Of a stretch of 64,000 bases of DNA, positions 34,478-43,534 are shown piece by piece. The stretch's first letter is position 1; every line of letters starts with the position of its first letter. This DNA is from Candidatus Defluviibacillus avedoerensis (lineage in GTDB: Bacteria > Pseudomonadota > Gammaproteobacteria > Burkholderiales > Burkholderiaceae_C): positions 1 to 64,000 of the forward strand of contig JADJBS010000006.1 in the NCBI GenBank assembly GCA_016703665.1. Reading direction: 5' to 3'. The notes under the pieces were generated by a model. It was not told where the DNA came from, made no database searches, and saw nothing but the letters and a program-made list of their open reading frames with translations. The translations under genes and the position numbers were made by a program.

Positions 34478-35692
34478 ATGAAGATTACAAGTGCCCGCGT
34501 CATCGTCTGCAGCCCTGGCCGCAACTTTGTCACGCTCAAAATTGAAACCGATGAAGGCCTCACCGGCATTGGCGACGCCACACTCAACGGGCGCGAGCTA
34601 TCCGTCGCCAGCTACCTCACCGACCATGTCATCCCCTGCCTGATCGGGCGCGATGCACACCAGATTGAGGACATCTGGCAATACCTGTACCGTGGCGCCT
34701 ACTGGCGTCGCGGCCCGGTCACCATGAGCGCCATCGCCGCTGTGGACACTGCCTTGTGGGACATCAAAGCCAAAGCTGCCAATCTGCCGCTGTACCAGTT
34801 GTTGGGTGGGCGCAGCCGCACCGGCGTGATGGTGTACGGGCACGCCAATGGCAAAGACATTGAGCAGACCGTGGACGAAGTGCTGCGCCACAAGGAAATG
34901 GGCTTCATGGCCATCCGCGCACAGTCCGTCGTGCCGGGCTTGGACAAAGTCTAGGGCGAAGGCAAGGGCACGGTGTTTTATGAGCCCGCCGATGCCGACC
35001 TTCCCAGCGAGCACGACTGGAGCACCGAGAAGTACCTGAACCACACGCCCCAACTGTTCGACGCCGTTCGTCAGGCTGTGGGGCCTGACACGCATTTGCT
35101 GCACGATGTGCACCACCGTCTGACCCCCATCGAGGCGGCTCGTCTGGGCAAGTCACTGGAGCCATACAAGCTGTTCTGGATGGAAGACCCCACACCTGCA
35201 GAGAACCAGGAAGCCTTCAAGCTGATCCGCCAGCACACCACCACACCCATTGCCGTGGGTGAGATTTTCAATTCCATCTGGGACTGCAAAGACCTGATCC
35301 AGAACCAGCTAATCGACTACATCCGCACCACGGTCGTCCACGCGGGCGGCATCACCCACCTGCGCCGCATCGCAGATTTGGCCAGCCTGTACCAAGTGCG
35401 CACGGGCAGCCACGGCGCCACCGATCTAAGCCCGGTCTGCATGGGCGCCGCCCTGCACTTTGACACCTGGGTGCCCAACTTTGGCGTACAAGAACTCATG
35501 CCGCACACGCCATTGGCAGATGAGGTGTTCCCCCACGACTACCACTATGACGGCAAAGGCCTGATGCACTGCGGTGAAAAACCCGGGCATGGGGTTGAGA
35601 TTGATGAAGCGCTGGCGGCTAAGTATCCGTACAAGCGCGCTTACCTGCCGGTGAATCGGCAGCAGCATGATGGGGCGTTGTGGAACTGGTGA
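34478..35692 (+). pseudogene. D-mannonate dehydratase (ManD) with an in-frame amber codon at the catalytic tyrosine
   Basis: An enolase-superfamily dehydratase that would be 404 residues long. The frame opens with MKITSARVIVCSPGRNFVTL and continues to RQQHDGALWNW, but codon 159 (34952-34954) is TAG in the loop VPGLDKV*GEGKG. The frame is otherwise open on both sides. Homologues have Tyr there, and Tyr159 with Arg147 and His212 is the known catalytic set of Novosphingobium ManD (from memory). Neighbouring loop residues (SVVPG for TGVPG-like, GEGKGT) also look unusual. Metal ligands and LLHDVHHRLTP, FWMEDPTP and VGEIFNS are intact. Either a nonsense mutation, a sequencing error, or a suppressed stop. 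Confidence 0.85.
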
Positions 35693-35732
35693 CTGAGATT
35701 GCCCTGGACTGCGTCAGGTCAAAAAAAAACAA

Positions 35733-36779
35733 CTAAACAGCCAATTCCTCAAACGCAATCTGCACCTTGAGCGACTGCTTCTTGTCGCCCGCCAAGTCAA
35801 ACGCCTCCAACGCGCGCGACACCGGCAACACAGCAGTAATTACCGGCTTGCCGTCAATCAAGCCTTGGTTCAAAAACTGAACGGCTGTCGCAAATTCGCC
35901 GTGAAAGCGGAAGGTGCCCCGCAAGTCCACTTCTTTGGCCACGATCTGCGTCATGGGCAAGCTGATGTCGCCACCCATGCCAACGGTAATCAGCACGCCG
36001 CGCGGCGCAATCACATCCAGACCCAGTCGCAAGGCGGGCTCGCTGCCTGATGCTTCAAACACGGCGTCAAACTGGCCCTTGTCGATCTTGTAGCGATCCA
36101 TGGCAGCAGCACCAGTGATGAGGTTGATCGTCTCATCCGCACCCATTTGCTTGGCACATTGCAAGGGCAAATCGGCAATGTCAGCTGCCACAATGCGAGC
36201 TGCACCTGCGCGACGCAAGGCACCAATCAACAGCGAGCCAATGGGGCCGCAACCGGTGACCAGCACCTGCTTGCCAAGCACCCCACCGGCGCGCTGGATC
36301 GCATGCAGGCCGACCGACAAGGGCTCTGACAGCGCGGCTTCCGACAGACTGACATGGTCGGCAATCACATGGGCCTGGAACGCCTCAATCACCAGCTTTT
36401 CGCTGAACGCGCCCTGAATGTGCGGGAAGGGCATGGCGCTGCCGTAAAAGCGCATGGACAAACACTGGTTGTGCATTCCACTCTGGCAGAAGCGGCAGTG
36501 GCCGCAGGGGCGCGAGGGCGATATGGCAATGCGCTGGCCTTTTTTAAAGCCCTTTACCTCGGCACCCACAGCTTCGATGATGCCGGACACTTCGTGCCCC
36601 AGCGTGATGGGCTGCTTGATGCGCACGGTACCAAAGCCACCGTGCTGGGAGTAATGCAGGTCTGAACCGCAAATACCTCCAAAGGCAACCTGCACCCTCA
36701 ATTGTGTGGGCCCCATCTGGGGCATCTCCTGCTCTTCGAGCCGAAGGTCTTTGGCAGAGTGACAAACAATCGCGCGCAT
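35733..36779 (-). CDS. L-idonate 5-dehydrogenase-like zinc dehydrogenase
   Basis: A 348-residue medium-chain dehydrogenase. Catalytic zinc motifs are GGICGSDLHYSQHGG and LGHEVSGIIEAVG; the structural zinc cysteines are in CGHCRFCQSGMHNQC; the Rossmann loop is VTGCGPIGSLLIGAL. GSDLHYSQHGGFGT resembles IdnD, which oxidises L-idonate to 5-keto-D-gluconate. The adjacent gluconate 5-dehydrogenase-like SDR and gluconokinase support this. Confidence 0.84.
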   Translation of the reverse strand: MRAIVCHSAKDLRLEEQEMPQMGPTQLRVQVAFGGICGSDLHYSQHGGFGTVRIKQPITLGHEVSGIIEAVGAEVKGFKKGQRIAISPSRPCGHCRFCQSGMHNQCLSMRFYGSAMPFPHIQGAFSEKLVIEAFQAHVIADHVSLSEAALSEPLSVGLHAIQRAGGVLGKQVLVTGCGPIGSLLIGALRRAGAARIVAADIADLPLQCAKQMGADETINLITGAAAMDRYKIDKGQFDAVFEASGSEPALRLGLDVIAPRGVLITVGMGGDISLPMTQIVAKEVDLRGTFRFHGEFATAVQFLNQGLIDGKPVITAVLPVSRALEAFDLAGDKKQSLKVQIAFEELAV

Positions 36780-36803
36780 GGATTTACCTTTTCAATCAAA
36801 TGC

Positions 36804-37580
36804 TTAAAGCGTGGCGGTAACGCCACCGTCTACATACAACACATGGCCATTGACGAAGCGAGACGCATCGCTGGCCAGAAACACGGCTGCACCGCCCAGG
36901 TCTTCCACGTCACCCCAGCGGCGGCTGGGCGTGCGGCCCACCAGCCAGGCGGTGAAGGCGGGGTCGGCCACCAGCTTTTCGGTTAGCTCGGTCTTGAAAT
37001 AGCCTGGGCCCAAGCCGTTGACATTGATGCCGTGCTGACCCCAGTCAATCGCCATGCCTTTGGTCAGCATTTTCACCGCCCCCTTGCTGGCGGTATAGGG
37101 CGCAATGCCAGGTCGCCCGAGTTCACTTTGCACTGAGCAGATGTTGATGATTTTGCCCTTCCGGCGCTCGATCATCTTTTGTGCCACGGCTTTGCCCACG
37201 AAAAATACGCTGTCCAGGTTGGTACGCATCAGGGTATGCCAGTCTGCGTCGGCAAATTGATCCAGGGCATTGCGGATTTGCATGCCTGCGTTGTTTACCA
37301 GGATGTCGATGGGGCCTATGGCCTCGATGGCGCCCACTGCTGTTTGCACAGCGGCGGAATCTGTCACATCAAACACGGCGGCGCTGACCGACAGGCCTTC
37401 AGAGCGTAATTGTGCAGCAGCAGCTTCAAGCTTGGTCGCACCGCGACCATTGAGGATGAGGTGTGCACCGGCCTGCCCCAACGCTCGTGCCAAGGCCAAG
37501 CCAATGCCGGTGGATGAACCAGTGATCAAGGCACGGCGCCCGCTGAGGCTGAAGGATTCGAGAACAGGAGATGAGGTCAT
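36804..37580 (-). CDS. Gluconate 5-dehydrogenase-like SDR (IdnO type)
   Basis: A 258-residue SDR with LITGSSTGIGLALARALGQA, NNAGMQIR, NICSVQSELGRPGIAPYTAS (Ser and YxxxK) and GLGPGYFKTELTEKLV. The NNAGMQIRN and GPGYFKTE motifs are typical of gluconate 5-dehydrogenase, which interconverts 5-keto-D-gluconate and D-gluconate. It sits between IdnD-like and TRAP genes, 24 bp and 7 bp away. Confidence 0.87.
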   Translation of the reverse strand: MTSSPVLESFSLSGRRALITGSSTGIGLALARALGQAGAHLILNGRGATKLEAAAAQLRSEGLSVSAAVFDVTDSAAVQTAVGAIEAIGPIDILVNNAGMQIRNALDQFADADWHTLMRTNLDSVFFVGKAVAQKMIERRKGKIINICSVQSELGRPGIAPYTASKGAVKMLTKGMAIDWGQHGINVNGLGPGYFKTELTEKLVADPAFTAWLVGRTPSRRWGDVEDLGGAAVFLASDASRFVNGHVLYVDGGVTATL

Positions 37581-37587
37581 GGGTAAT

Positions 37588-38868
37588 TCAATTCAAAAGC
37601 CATTTCAAGGGCACCAACACCAACTGAGGGAAAGCAATCAGCATGCCCAACACCACCAGTTGCGACAACAGGAAAGGCCACACGCCTTTGATCACCTCAT
37701 GCATTGGGATGCGGCCTACGCCGCACACCACGTTCAGCACCGTGCCCACGGGGGGCGTCAGCAAACCGATGGCGTTGTTGATGATGAACAGCACGCCAAA
37801 GTACACCGGGTCAATGCCAGCCTGGCGCACCAAAGGCATCAGCACGGGCGTCAGGATCAGCACCGTGGGCGCAAAGTCCAGCGCGGTGCCCACAATGACC
37901 ACCATCAGCATCAACATGGCCATCAGCAGCGTCTTGTTGCCCATGAAGGGCTCCATCAAGGCCACGACCTGAGCCGGGATGTTGGCCACAGTGATAAGCC
38001 AGGCGGACACCAATGCAGCAGCCACCAGAAACATCACAATGGCAGAGGTCTTGCCTGCGCTCAAAATAATCTGGTACAGGTCTTTGATCTTGATTTCGCG
38101 GTAAACAAAGAGGCCCACCAGCAAGGCATAGACCACAGCAACCACCGCGGCTTCAGTGGGCGTGAAGATACCGGCTTTCATGCCGCCGATGATGGTGATC
38201 GCCAGCAGGTAGCACCAGAAGGCATCCACTGTGACCCGAACGCGCTCGCGCATGGGCACCTTGGGGGCTACCTTGACATTGTCTTTGCGGGCCACCATCC
38301 ACCAGGTCATGATCAAGGCAAGGCCCATCAGCAGGCCAGGAAATATGCCTGCCAAAAACAGTTTGGAAATTGACACACCACCGATCACCCCAAACAGGAT
38401 GAACCCGATGGACGGAGGAATGACGGGCGCGATGATGCCGCCCGCCGCGATCAAACCCGCCGAACGGTCCATGCGGTAGCCTGCGTCGCGCATCATGGGC
38501 ATCAACACAGCGGCCAGCGCTGCGGTATCGGCGACTGCCGAGCCTGACAAGCTGGCCATGATGAGCGCTGCAAATACGGCCACATAGCCCAAACCGCCCT
38601 GAAAATGCCCCACCCACACCATGGCTGAATTAACGATGCGGCGGCTCATGCCACCGGCGTTCATCAGTTCCCCCGCCAGCATGAAGAAGGGCACGGCCAT
38701 CAGTGGAAAATTGTCCGCTCCACTGATGAGGTTTTGCGAAACGATCTGGGTATCAAAGCTGTCGAGATGCAGCATGAGTGCCACGCCAGAGACCAGCAGC
38801 GAAAAAGCCAGAGGCATGCCGAGCGCCATGGCACCCAGCAGCGAGAGCACAAAGACAAGAATGGTCAT
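37588..38868 (-). CDS. TRAP transporter large permease (DctM), second system
   Basis: A 426-residue membrane protein, about 12 helices. VPFFMLAGELMNAGGMSRRIVN, SLSGSAVADTAALAAVLMPMM, APVIPPSIGFILFG, FTPTEAAVVAVVYALL and FAPTVLILTPVLMPLV are DctM signatures. With the DctQ and DctP genes directly upstream it forms a complete, intact TRAP importer, probably for idonate or gluconate. ATGA overlap with dctQ. Confidence 0.92.
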   Translation of the reverse strand: MTILVFVLSLLGAMALGMPLAFSLLVSGVALMLHLDSFDTQIVSQNLISGADNFPLMAVPFFMLAGELMNAGGMSRRIVNSAMVWVGHFQGGLGYVAVFAALIMASLSGSAVADTAALAAVLMPMMRDAGYRMDRSAGLIAAGGIIAPVIPPSIGFILFGVIGGVSISKLFLAGIFPGLLMGLALIMTWWMVARKDNVKVAPKVPMRERVRVTVDAFWCYLLAITIIGGMKAGIFTPTEAAVVAVVYALLVGLFVYREIKIKDLYQIILSAGKTSAIVMFLVAAALVSAWLITVANIPAQVVALMEPFMGNKTLLMAMLMLMVVIVGTALDFAPTVLILTPVLMPLVRQAGIDPVYFGVLFIINNAIGLLTPPVGTVLNVVCGVGRIPMHEVIKGVWPFLLSQLVVLGMLIAFPQLVLVPLKWLLN

Positions 38869-39446
38869 TTGGCAGCCCCCGCCAATTCAGTATTCGCGGC
38901 TCCTTGCAAGTGAGGCTGGGCTTCTTCTTCGGAGTCATGCACCTGAATCAGGTCACTCTCCTGAATCTGTCCTCGGGCTAGTTGAACCAGTTTGCCCACA
39001 ATCAAGAGACCCATTGCCACGCTGGCAACATAGCCCACGCCATACACCCAGCTCATTGGCAATTCCACTACAGGAGACAAGGTGGTTGCGTTGATGCTGT
39101 GTTGCTTCCAGGTGCCGTAAAACATCAGCACGCAGCAGATCAGCATCAACAGGTTTGAAAGCGCAAAGCAGGCCTTCTTGCCCACCAGCGGCAACACGCG
39201 CACCAGCGAATCCAGCCCCAAGTGGGCGTTCTCGCGCATGGCGATCACAGCCCCTAGAAAAGTAATCCAGATGAACAGAAAGCGCGACAACTCCTCCGAA
39301 CTGATGATGCCGGAATTGAACCCGTAGCGCAGCACCACATTGCCAAACACCATGACGACCATGATGCTCAGCATGCTGACCAGCAGCAGCTCGGCCAACC
39401 TGAAAAAGAGATCGTTAAGTTTCTTCATGCTTTCTGTCCAGACCAC
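38865..39446 (-). CDS. TRAP transporter small membrane subunit (DctQ), second system
   Basis: A 193-residue protein with four hydrophobic helices and the SSEELSRFLFIWITFLGAVIA signature of DctQ. It links the solute-binding protein to the DctM permease. It lies 6 bp after dctP and overlaps dctM by 4 bp. Confidence 0.9.
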   Translation of the reverse strand: MVWTESMKKLNDLFFRLAELLLVSMLSIMVVMVFGNVVLRYGFNSGIISSEELSRFLFIWITFLGAVIAMRENAHLGLDSLVRVLPLVGKKACFALSNLLMLICCVLMFYGTWKQHSINATTLSPVVELPMSWVYGVGYVASVAMGLLIVGKLVQLARGQIQESDLIQVHDSEEEAQPHLQGAANTELAGAAK

Positions 39447-39452
39447 TGCAAG

Positions 39453-40427
39453 TTACTTGGTCGCCGCAATGGCTTTCAGCAGTGCTGTGCCGTTCTTTTC
39501 GCCAAAGGATTTTTCAATCGCTTCAGACACGATCTTCTGGAACGGCGCCATGTCCACAGTCTCAATCACCTGCATGCCCGATTTCTTCAGTTCTGCAACG
39601 ACCTTGCCTGCGTTCTGTGCATTCAAATCCCGCTGGTACTTGGCGGCTTCACGGGCTGAGTCCACCAAAATGGTCTGGTAGTTGGCAGGCAGGGTATCGA
39701 ACTTGGCCTTGTTCATGGCGATGATGAGCGGTGAATACACGTGATTGCTCACCGTCAGATGCTTTTGCACCTCATAGAACTTGGAAGACCAGGTCACATT
39801 GATGGGATGCTCCTGTGCGTCAAAGGTGCCTGTCTCCAGCGCGGTGTACAGCTCGGCGATGGGCATGGGCGATGGGTTCATGCCCAGCAACTTGAAGGCC
39901 TGAATATGGTACGGGTTACCCGTGGAGCGAATCTTCAGGCCCTTGGCGTCGTCAGGTGTGCGGATGGGGCGCTTGTTGTTGGTAAATGCGCGCCAGCCGT
40001 TTTCCCAGTAAGCCAAGCCTTTCAATCCGTGTGGTGCCAGCTCGTTCAAGATGCCGGTACCAATCGAGCCGTCCAGCACGGTATATGCATGCTGGGCATT
40101 GCGAAACACAAAGGGCAACTCCATGGCGGCGGTGTTGGCCACAATGCCGTTGAAGTTGGACGCACCACTGGACACCAGATCAATGGTGCCGCCACGCGTG
40201 CCATTGATCATGGCAGCGTCGTTGCCCAGTTGGTTGGATGGGTATACGGTGATCTCCACGTCCCCATTGGTGCGCTGCTTCACCAGTTCAGCCAGCTTCA
40301 CTGCTGCCGCGTGTTGACCGTCCGTGGTCGCCACAGCGTGACCAAGCTTCAGGTTGAATTTGGCCGCATACGCGGCTGTGCCCATGCTGGCCATCAGGCA
40401 GGCAATCAGCAGTTTCGATACTTTCAT
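39453..40427 (-). CDS. TRAP transporter solute-binding protein (DctP), second system
   Basis: A 324-residue periplasmic receptor with a signal peptide cleaving after AYAAKF. Features: LGHAVATTDGQHAAAVKLAEL, DLVSSGASNFNGIV, GLKIRSTGNPYHIQAFKLLG (ligand-binding Arg), YTALETGTFDAQEHPINVTW. It captures a sugar acid for DctQM. Unlike the first system its reading frame is intact. Confidence 0.91.
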   Translation of the reverse strand: MKVSKLLIACLMASMGTAAYAAKFNLKLGHAVATTDGQHAAAVKLAELVKQRTNGDVEITVYPSNQLGNDAAMINGTRGGTIDLVSSGASNFNGIVANTAAMELPFVFRNAQHAYTVLDGSIGTGILNELAPHGLKGLAYWENGWRAFTNNKRPIRTPDDAKGLKIRSTGNPYHIQAFKLLGMNPSPMPIAELYTALETGTFDAQEHPINVTWSSKFYEVQKHLTVSNHVYSPLIIAMNKAKFDTLPANYQTILVDSAREAAKYQRDLNAQNAGKVVAELKKSGMQVIETVDMAPFQKIVSEAIEKSFGEKNGTALLKAIAATK

Positions 40428-40472
40428 GGTGTGTCTCCGGGTTAAAAAGGGATGCAGGTCAGGGAAGGGAAA

Positions 40473-40811
40473 TCAATCGGTTGGCAAGGCGTATTCGTCT
40501 GCGCTGAAGATGGTATGGAACACTTCGCCATCAAACATGGCGATCAGGGCCTTGGACACTTCGCGGCTTTCAAGTCGCACGGCAGAGGCCAGCGCAATGT
40601 CAATCGACTCGCGCGATGGGTAGCGAACGGACAACACCATCTCCAGGTGCGGGTCGTTCACATCACACTCCACCTGGCGCAGCACGCGCACTTCCTCGGC
40701 CCCGGGAAAGCGTGTCCAAAGCGGTACCAACTCTTCGCGGATGTAGCGATTGAAGTCGGCCTCCAGGCCGGGTTTGACGTGGCCTCGAAAAAATGCGCAA
40801 CGAATATACAT
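40473..40811 (-). CDS. Small protein of unknown function, possible dimeric alpha/beta-barrel
   Basis: A 112-residue cytosolic protein beginning MYIRCAFFRGHVKPGLEADF with a later strand LEMVLSVRYPSRESID. The alternation of strands and helices resembles dimeric ferredoxin-like folds (EthD, ABM or mutarotase-like); this is a guess. It lies between the TRAP receptor and gluconokinase genes in the same operon, so a role in sugar-acid handling, for example anomer interconversion, is plausible but unproven. Confidence 0.7.
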   Translation of the reverse strand: MYIRCAFFRGHVKPGLEADFNRYIREELVPLWTRFPGAEEVRVLRQVECDVNDPHLEMVLSVRYPSRESIDIALASAVRLESREVSKALIAMFDGEVFHTIFSADEYALPTD

Positions 40812-40839
40812 AAATGCCTTTGGTGAATGTCCGCCAGAC

Positions 40840-41370
40840 TCAAGACGCAGAGGTAACGGGAGATACCAGCCCTGCCCTGGCCTGCGCCACCAGGGCGTCG
40901 AGCGGCTGGTCTATGGAAACTGTGATCACATCCAACTCGTCTGCGGTGGGCGCTTGCAGCGTGAGGAACTGGCTGTCCAGCAACTCAGGCGGCATGTAGT
41001 GGCCCTGCCTTGCAGACAGGCGTTCGCGGATCAAGGCGGCACTGCCTTGCAAAAACACAAAGCGCACCTCCGGAGCCAGATGGCGGATGCGGTCGCGGTA
41101 ATCACGTTTGAGGGCAGAGCAGGCAATCACACGCCCACGCCCCGCCGTTTGAGCCTGCGCCAGATGCTGGCCAATGCGGTCCAGCCAAGGCCAACGGTCG
41201 CTGTCTTGCAAGGGGGTACCCGCGCGCATTTTGTCGACGCTGGCTGGCAGATGCAAATCGTCGCCGTCGGTCATGTCCAAGTCCAGTTCACGGGCAATCG
41301 CACTGGACACTGTGGATTTGCCACAGCCCGACACACCCATCACCACAATCTGGAAAACCTGCTCGCTCAC
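40840..41370 (-). CDS. gntK: Gluconokinase
   Basis: A 176-residue P-loop kinase: Walker A MGVSGCGKSTVSSAIA, then TDGDDLHLPASVDKMRAGTPLQDSDRWPWL, ACSALKRDYRDRIR and FLQGSAALIRERL, all typical of GntK/IdnK. It phosphorylates D-gluconate to 6-phosphogluconate, completing the L-idonate to gluconate route of this operon. It ends 28 bp before the small unknown gene and starts 4 bp after the hydroxyacid dehydrogenase stop. Confidence 0.92.
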   Translation of the reverse strand: MSEQVFQIVVMGVSGCGKSTVSSAIARELDLDMTDGDDLHLPASVDKMRAGTPLQDSDRWPWLDRIGQHLAQAQTAGRGRVIACSALKRDYRDRIRHLAPEVRFVFLQGSAALIRERLSARQGHYMPPELLDSQFLTLQAPTADELDVITVSIDQPLDALVAQARAGLVSPVTSAS

Positions 41371-41373
41371 CGC

Positions 41374-42333
41374 TCAAAGACCCATCTGCGCCCGGCACTC
41401 GGGCACGGGGGTTAACAGAGGTGTGCCCGCCAGCCCAGCCTGCATATTGGCGAAAGCCAGGTCGGCCATGGCCTGCCGAGTCTGATGTGTGGCGCTGGCC
41501 ATGTGGGGCGTGAGCACCACATGGGGCATGGTCCACAAGGCTTGAGGCACATTCGGCTCATCGGCAAACACATCCAGCCCCGCGCCAGCAATCGTGCCGT
41601 CGGTCAAGGCCTGCACCAGGGCAGCCTCGTCCACCACGCTGCCGCGTGCCACATTGATCAGGTAGCCGTGCTTGCCCAGCGCCTTCAATACGTCCGCGTT
41701 GATCAGGTGTTTGGTGCCTTGCCCGCCCGGCGTGATGACCACCAGAAAGTCCACATTCGCTGCCAGCGCAGCGGCACTGGGGTAATACGCAAAGCCGCTG
41801 TCGGGTCGCTCGGTGCGCGTGGTGTAAGCCACCGACATGCCAAACGCCTGAGCCCGCTTCGCAATGGCCGACCCAATGCGACCCAAGCCCACAATGCCCA
41901 TGCGCGAGCCAGACACCTTGCGCCCCAGTCGCATGCCAGCCTTGGGCCACTGCCCCGTACGCACATGCTGATCGGCCTGCGCAATATTGCGCGCCACCGA
42001 GAGCGTCAAGCCCATGGCCAAATCGGCAACATCATCGGTCAACACATCGGGCGTGTGCGTGACAGGAATACGTCGGGCAATGGCAGTGGGTACGTCGATA
42101 CCGTCATAACCCACACCAAAAACCGACACCACCTTGAGCTGCGGCAATTGAGCAATCAATGCGCCAGGTACGACGGATTCACCCCCTGCCGCCAAGCCCG
42201 TGATGCGAGAAGCCACGGCCGCCAAGTCTGCTGCATCTGCCGGGTTGTACTCATGCACGTTGTGCTCCGCTTTCAGCGCTGCCACATACAAGGGGTGCAC
42301 CTTGGGCATCACGAGAATGTCAGATTTCGGCAC
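41374..42333 (-). CDS. 2-hydroxyacid dehydrogenase (2-ketogluconate/hydroxypyruvate reductase-like)
   Basis: A 319-residue D-isomer-specific 2-hydroxyacid dehydrogenase. The Rossmann loop is MGIVGLGRIGSAIAKRA; catalytic Arg, Glu and His lie in NVARGSVVDEAAL, DEPNVPQAL and TPHMASATHQTRQ. In this operon it probably reduces 2-keto-D-gluconate to gluconate. First gene of the operon, divergent from the LacI regulator, with an operator 24 bp upstream of its start. Confidence 0.87.
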   Translation of the reverse strand: MPKSDILVMPKVHPLYVAALKAEHNVHEYNPADAADLAAVASRITGLAAGGESVVPGALIAQLPQLKVVSVFGVGYDGIDVPTAIARRIPVTHTPDVLTDDVADLAMGLTLSVARNIAQADQHVRTGQWPKAGMRLGRKVSGSRMGIVGLGRIGSAIAKRAQAFGMSVAYTTRTERPDSGFAYYPSAAALAANVDFLVVITPGGQGTKHLINADVLKALGKHGYLINVARGSVVDEAALVQALTDGTIAGAGLDVFADEPNVPQALWTMPHVVLTPHMASATHQTRQAMADLAFANMQAGLAGTPLLTPVPECRAQMGL

Positions 42334-42356
42334 GACTCACCTTTCATATCATTGTT

Positions 42357-42370
42357 GGATAGCGCTATCC
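42357..42370. promoter_or_regulatory. LacI-type operator 1
   Basis: GGATAGCGCTATCC is a perfect 14 bp palindrome with the central CG typical of LacI/GntR operators, extended to TTGGATAGCGCTATCCCAA. It lies 24 bp upstream of the hydroxyacid dehydrogenase start. Confidence 0.75.
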
Positions 42371-42424
42371 CAAAGGGGATAAAAAAAACGGCGGCAGTCG
42401 GGTTTCTACACTTGACCACGCCTT

Positions 42425-42438
42425 GGACAGCGCTATCC
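42425..42438. promoter_or_regulatory. LacI-type operator 2
   Basis: GGACAGCGCTATCC is the same palindrome with one mismatch, starting 68 bp after the first site and ending 38 bp before the LacI gene start. Two in-phase sites flanking a divergent promoter suggest looping repression and autoregulation. Confidence 0.72.
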
Positions 42439-42475
42439 TAAAGAAATCCCTCCGAATCCTGCTCAGTACTTACCC

Positions 42476-43516
42476 TTGTCAGACAACCCACAACTCGCCC
42501 GACGACACCGCTCTACCGGTCGCATCACCCTGGCCGATGTGGCCCAAGAGGCTGGTGTCAGCCCCATCACCGTATCGCGCGCGCTGCGCGGCGAGCGCGC
42601 CGTTGATCCTCTGCTGGTGGAGCGCGTATTGGCCGCATCCACCAAGCTCGGCTACGTGCCCGACCCCGCAGCCCGTGCGCTGGCGTCACAGCGCAGCAAC
42701 CATGTGGCCATCCTGATCCCCAAACTCTCAAACGCCCTGTTTGTGGACCTGTTGGACGCAGCCCAGCAAACCCTGCGCGCGGCCGGCTTCCAGACCCTGA
42801 TCGGCGTCACCCACTACGACGAAGAGCAAGAAGAACAGTTGCTGCGCGAGCACCTGCTGCACCGCCCGGCCGGCATGCTGATCACCGGCCTGAACCACAA
42901 CGCCGCCACCCAAGCCCTGATCGAATCCAGCCGCGTGCCCTGCGTGCACCTGATGGACTTGCCCGCCGCTGACGACACCAGCACCCACTGCGTGGGCCTG
43001 CGGCAAGACCAGGCAGGCCTTGCCCTCACCCAACACCTGCTGGCCCAAGGCCGAAAGCGCATCGCTTTTGCCGCAGCGCAACTAGACCCGCGCGCCATCC
43101 AGCGCCTGTACGGCTGGCGCACCGCGCTAAAGCAAGCGGGCCAGTACGACCCCGAGCTAGAGCACCTGAACCCCGCCTCGTCCTCGCTGGCGCTGGGCGG
43201 CCAGATGCTGACGAACATCCTGGCCCAGCAGCCCGATGTGGACGCCATCTTTTTCTGCAACGACGATCTGGCCCAAGGCGCCCTGCTAGCCGCCCTGCGC
43301 AGCCAGATCCCCATACCCCAGCGCGTGGCCATCGCAGGCTTCAACGACCTGACCGGCAGCGACCAAATGCTGCCGCCCCTGACCACAGTGCGCACGCCTC
43401 GTGCCGCGATTGGACGGGAAGGCGCTGAGATGCTGCTGCGGCTGATGCAGGGACAGGAGCAGTCACCAGCGTGGCTGGACTTGGGGTTTGAGGTGGTGGT
43501 GCGGGGGAGTAGTTAG
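42476..43516 (+). CDS. LacI-family regulator (GntR/IdnR-like)
   Basis: A 346-residue repressor starting at TTG. The HTH covers residues 17-65 (ITLADVAQEAGVSPITVSRA, hinge AARALASQRSN); the periplasmic-binding-like domain follows (VAILIPKLSNALFVDLLDAA, IDAIFFCNDDLAQGALLAAL-type motif, IAGFNDLTGSDQMLPPLTTV). Length is normal. It is divergent from the idonate/gluconate operon and probably senses gluconate or 6-phosphogluconate. Confidence 0.88.
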   Translation: MSDNPQLARRHRSTGRITLADVAQEAGVSPITVSRALRGERAVDPLLVERVLAASTKLGYVPDPAARALASQRSNHVAILIPKLSNALFVDLLDAAQQTLRAAGFQTLIGVTHYDEEQEEQLLREHLLHRPAGMLITGLNHNAATQALIESSRVPCVHLMDLPAADDTSTHCVGLRQDQAGLALTQHLLAQGRKRIAFAAAQLDPRAIQRLYGWRTALKQAGQYDPELEHLNPASSSLALGGQMLTNILAQQPDVDAIFFCNDDLAQGALLAALRSQIPIPQRVAIAGFNDLTGSDQMLPPLTTVRTPRAAIGREGAEMLLRLMQGQEQSPAWLDLGFEVVVRGSS

Positions 43517-43534
43517 GCGTTGAGTTCAGAAGAC

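Noticed and set aside
34952..34954. Pyrrolysine or other programmed recoding of the ManD amber
   Set aside because: No pyl genes or recoding element is visible and the host type does not use pyrrolysine; a nonsense mutation or read error is simpler.
37270..38373. 367-codon frame antisense to the second dctM
   Set aside because: His- and Gln-rich translation with no family motif, a typical mirror of hydrophobic coding sequence.
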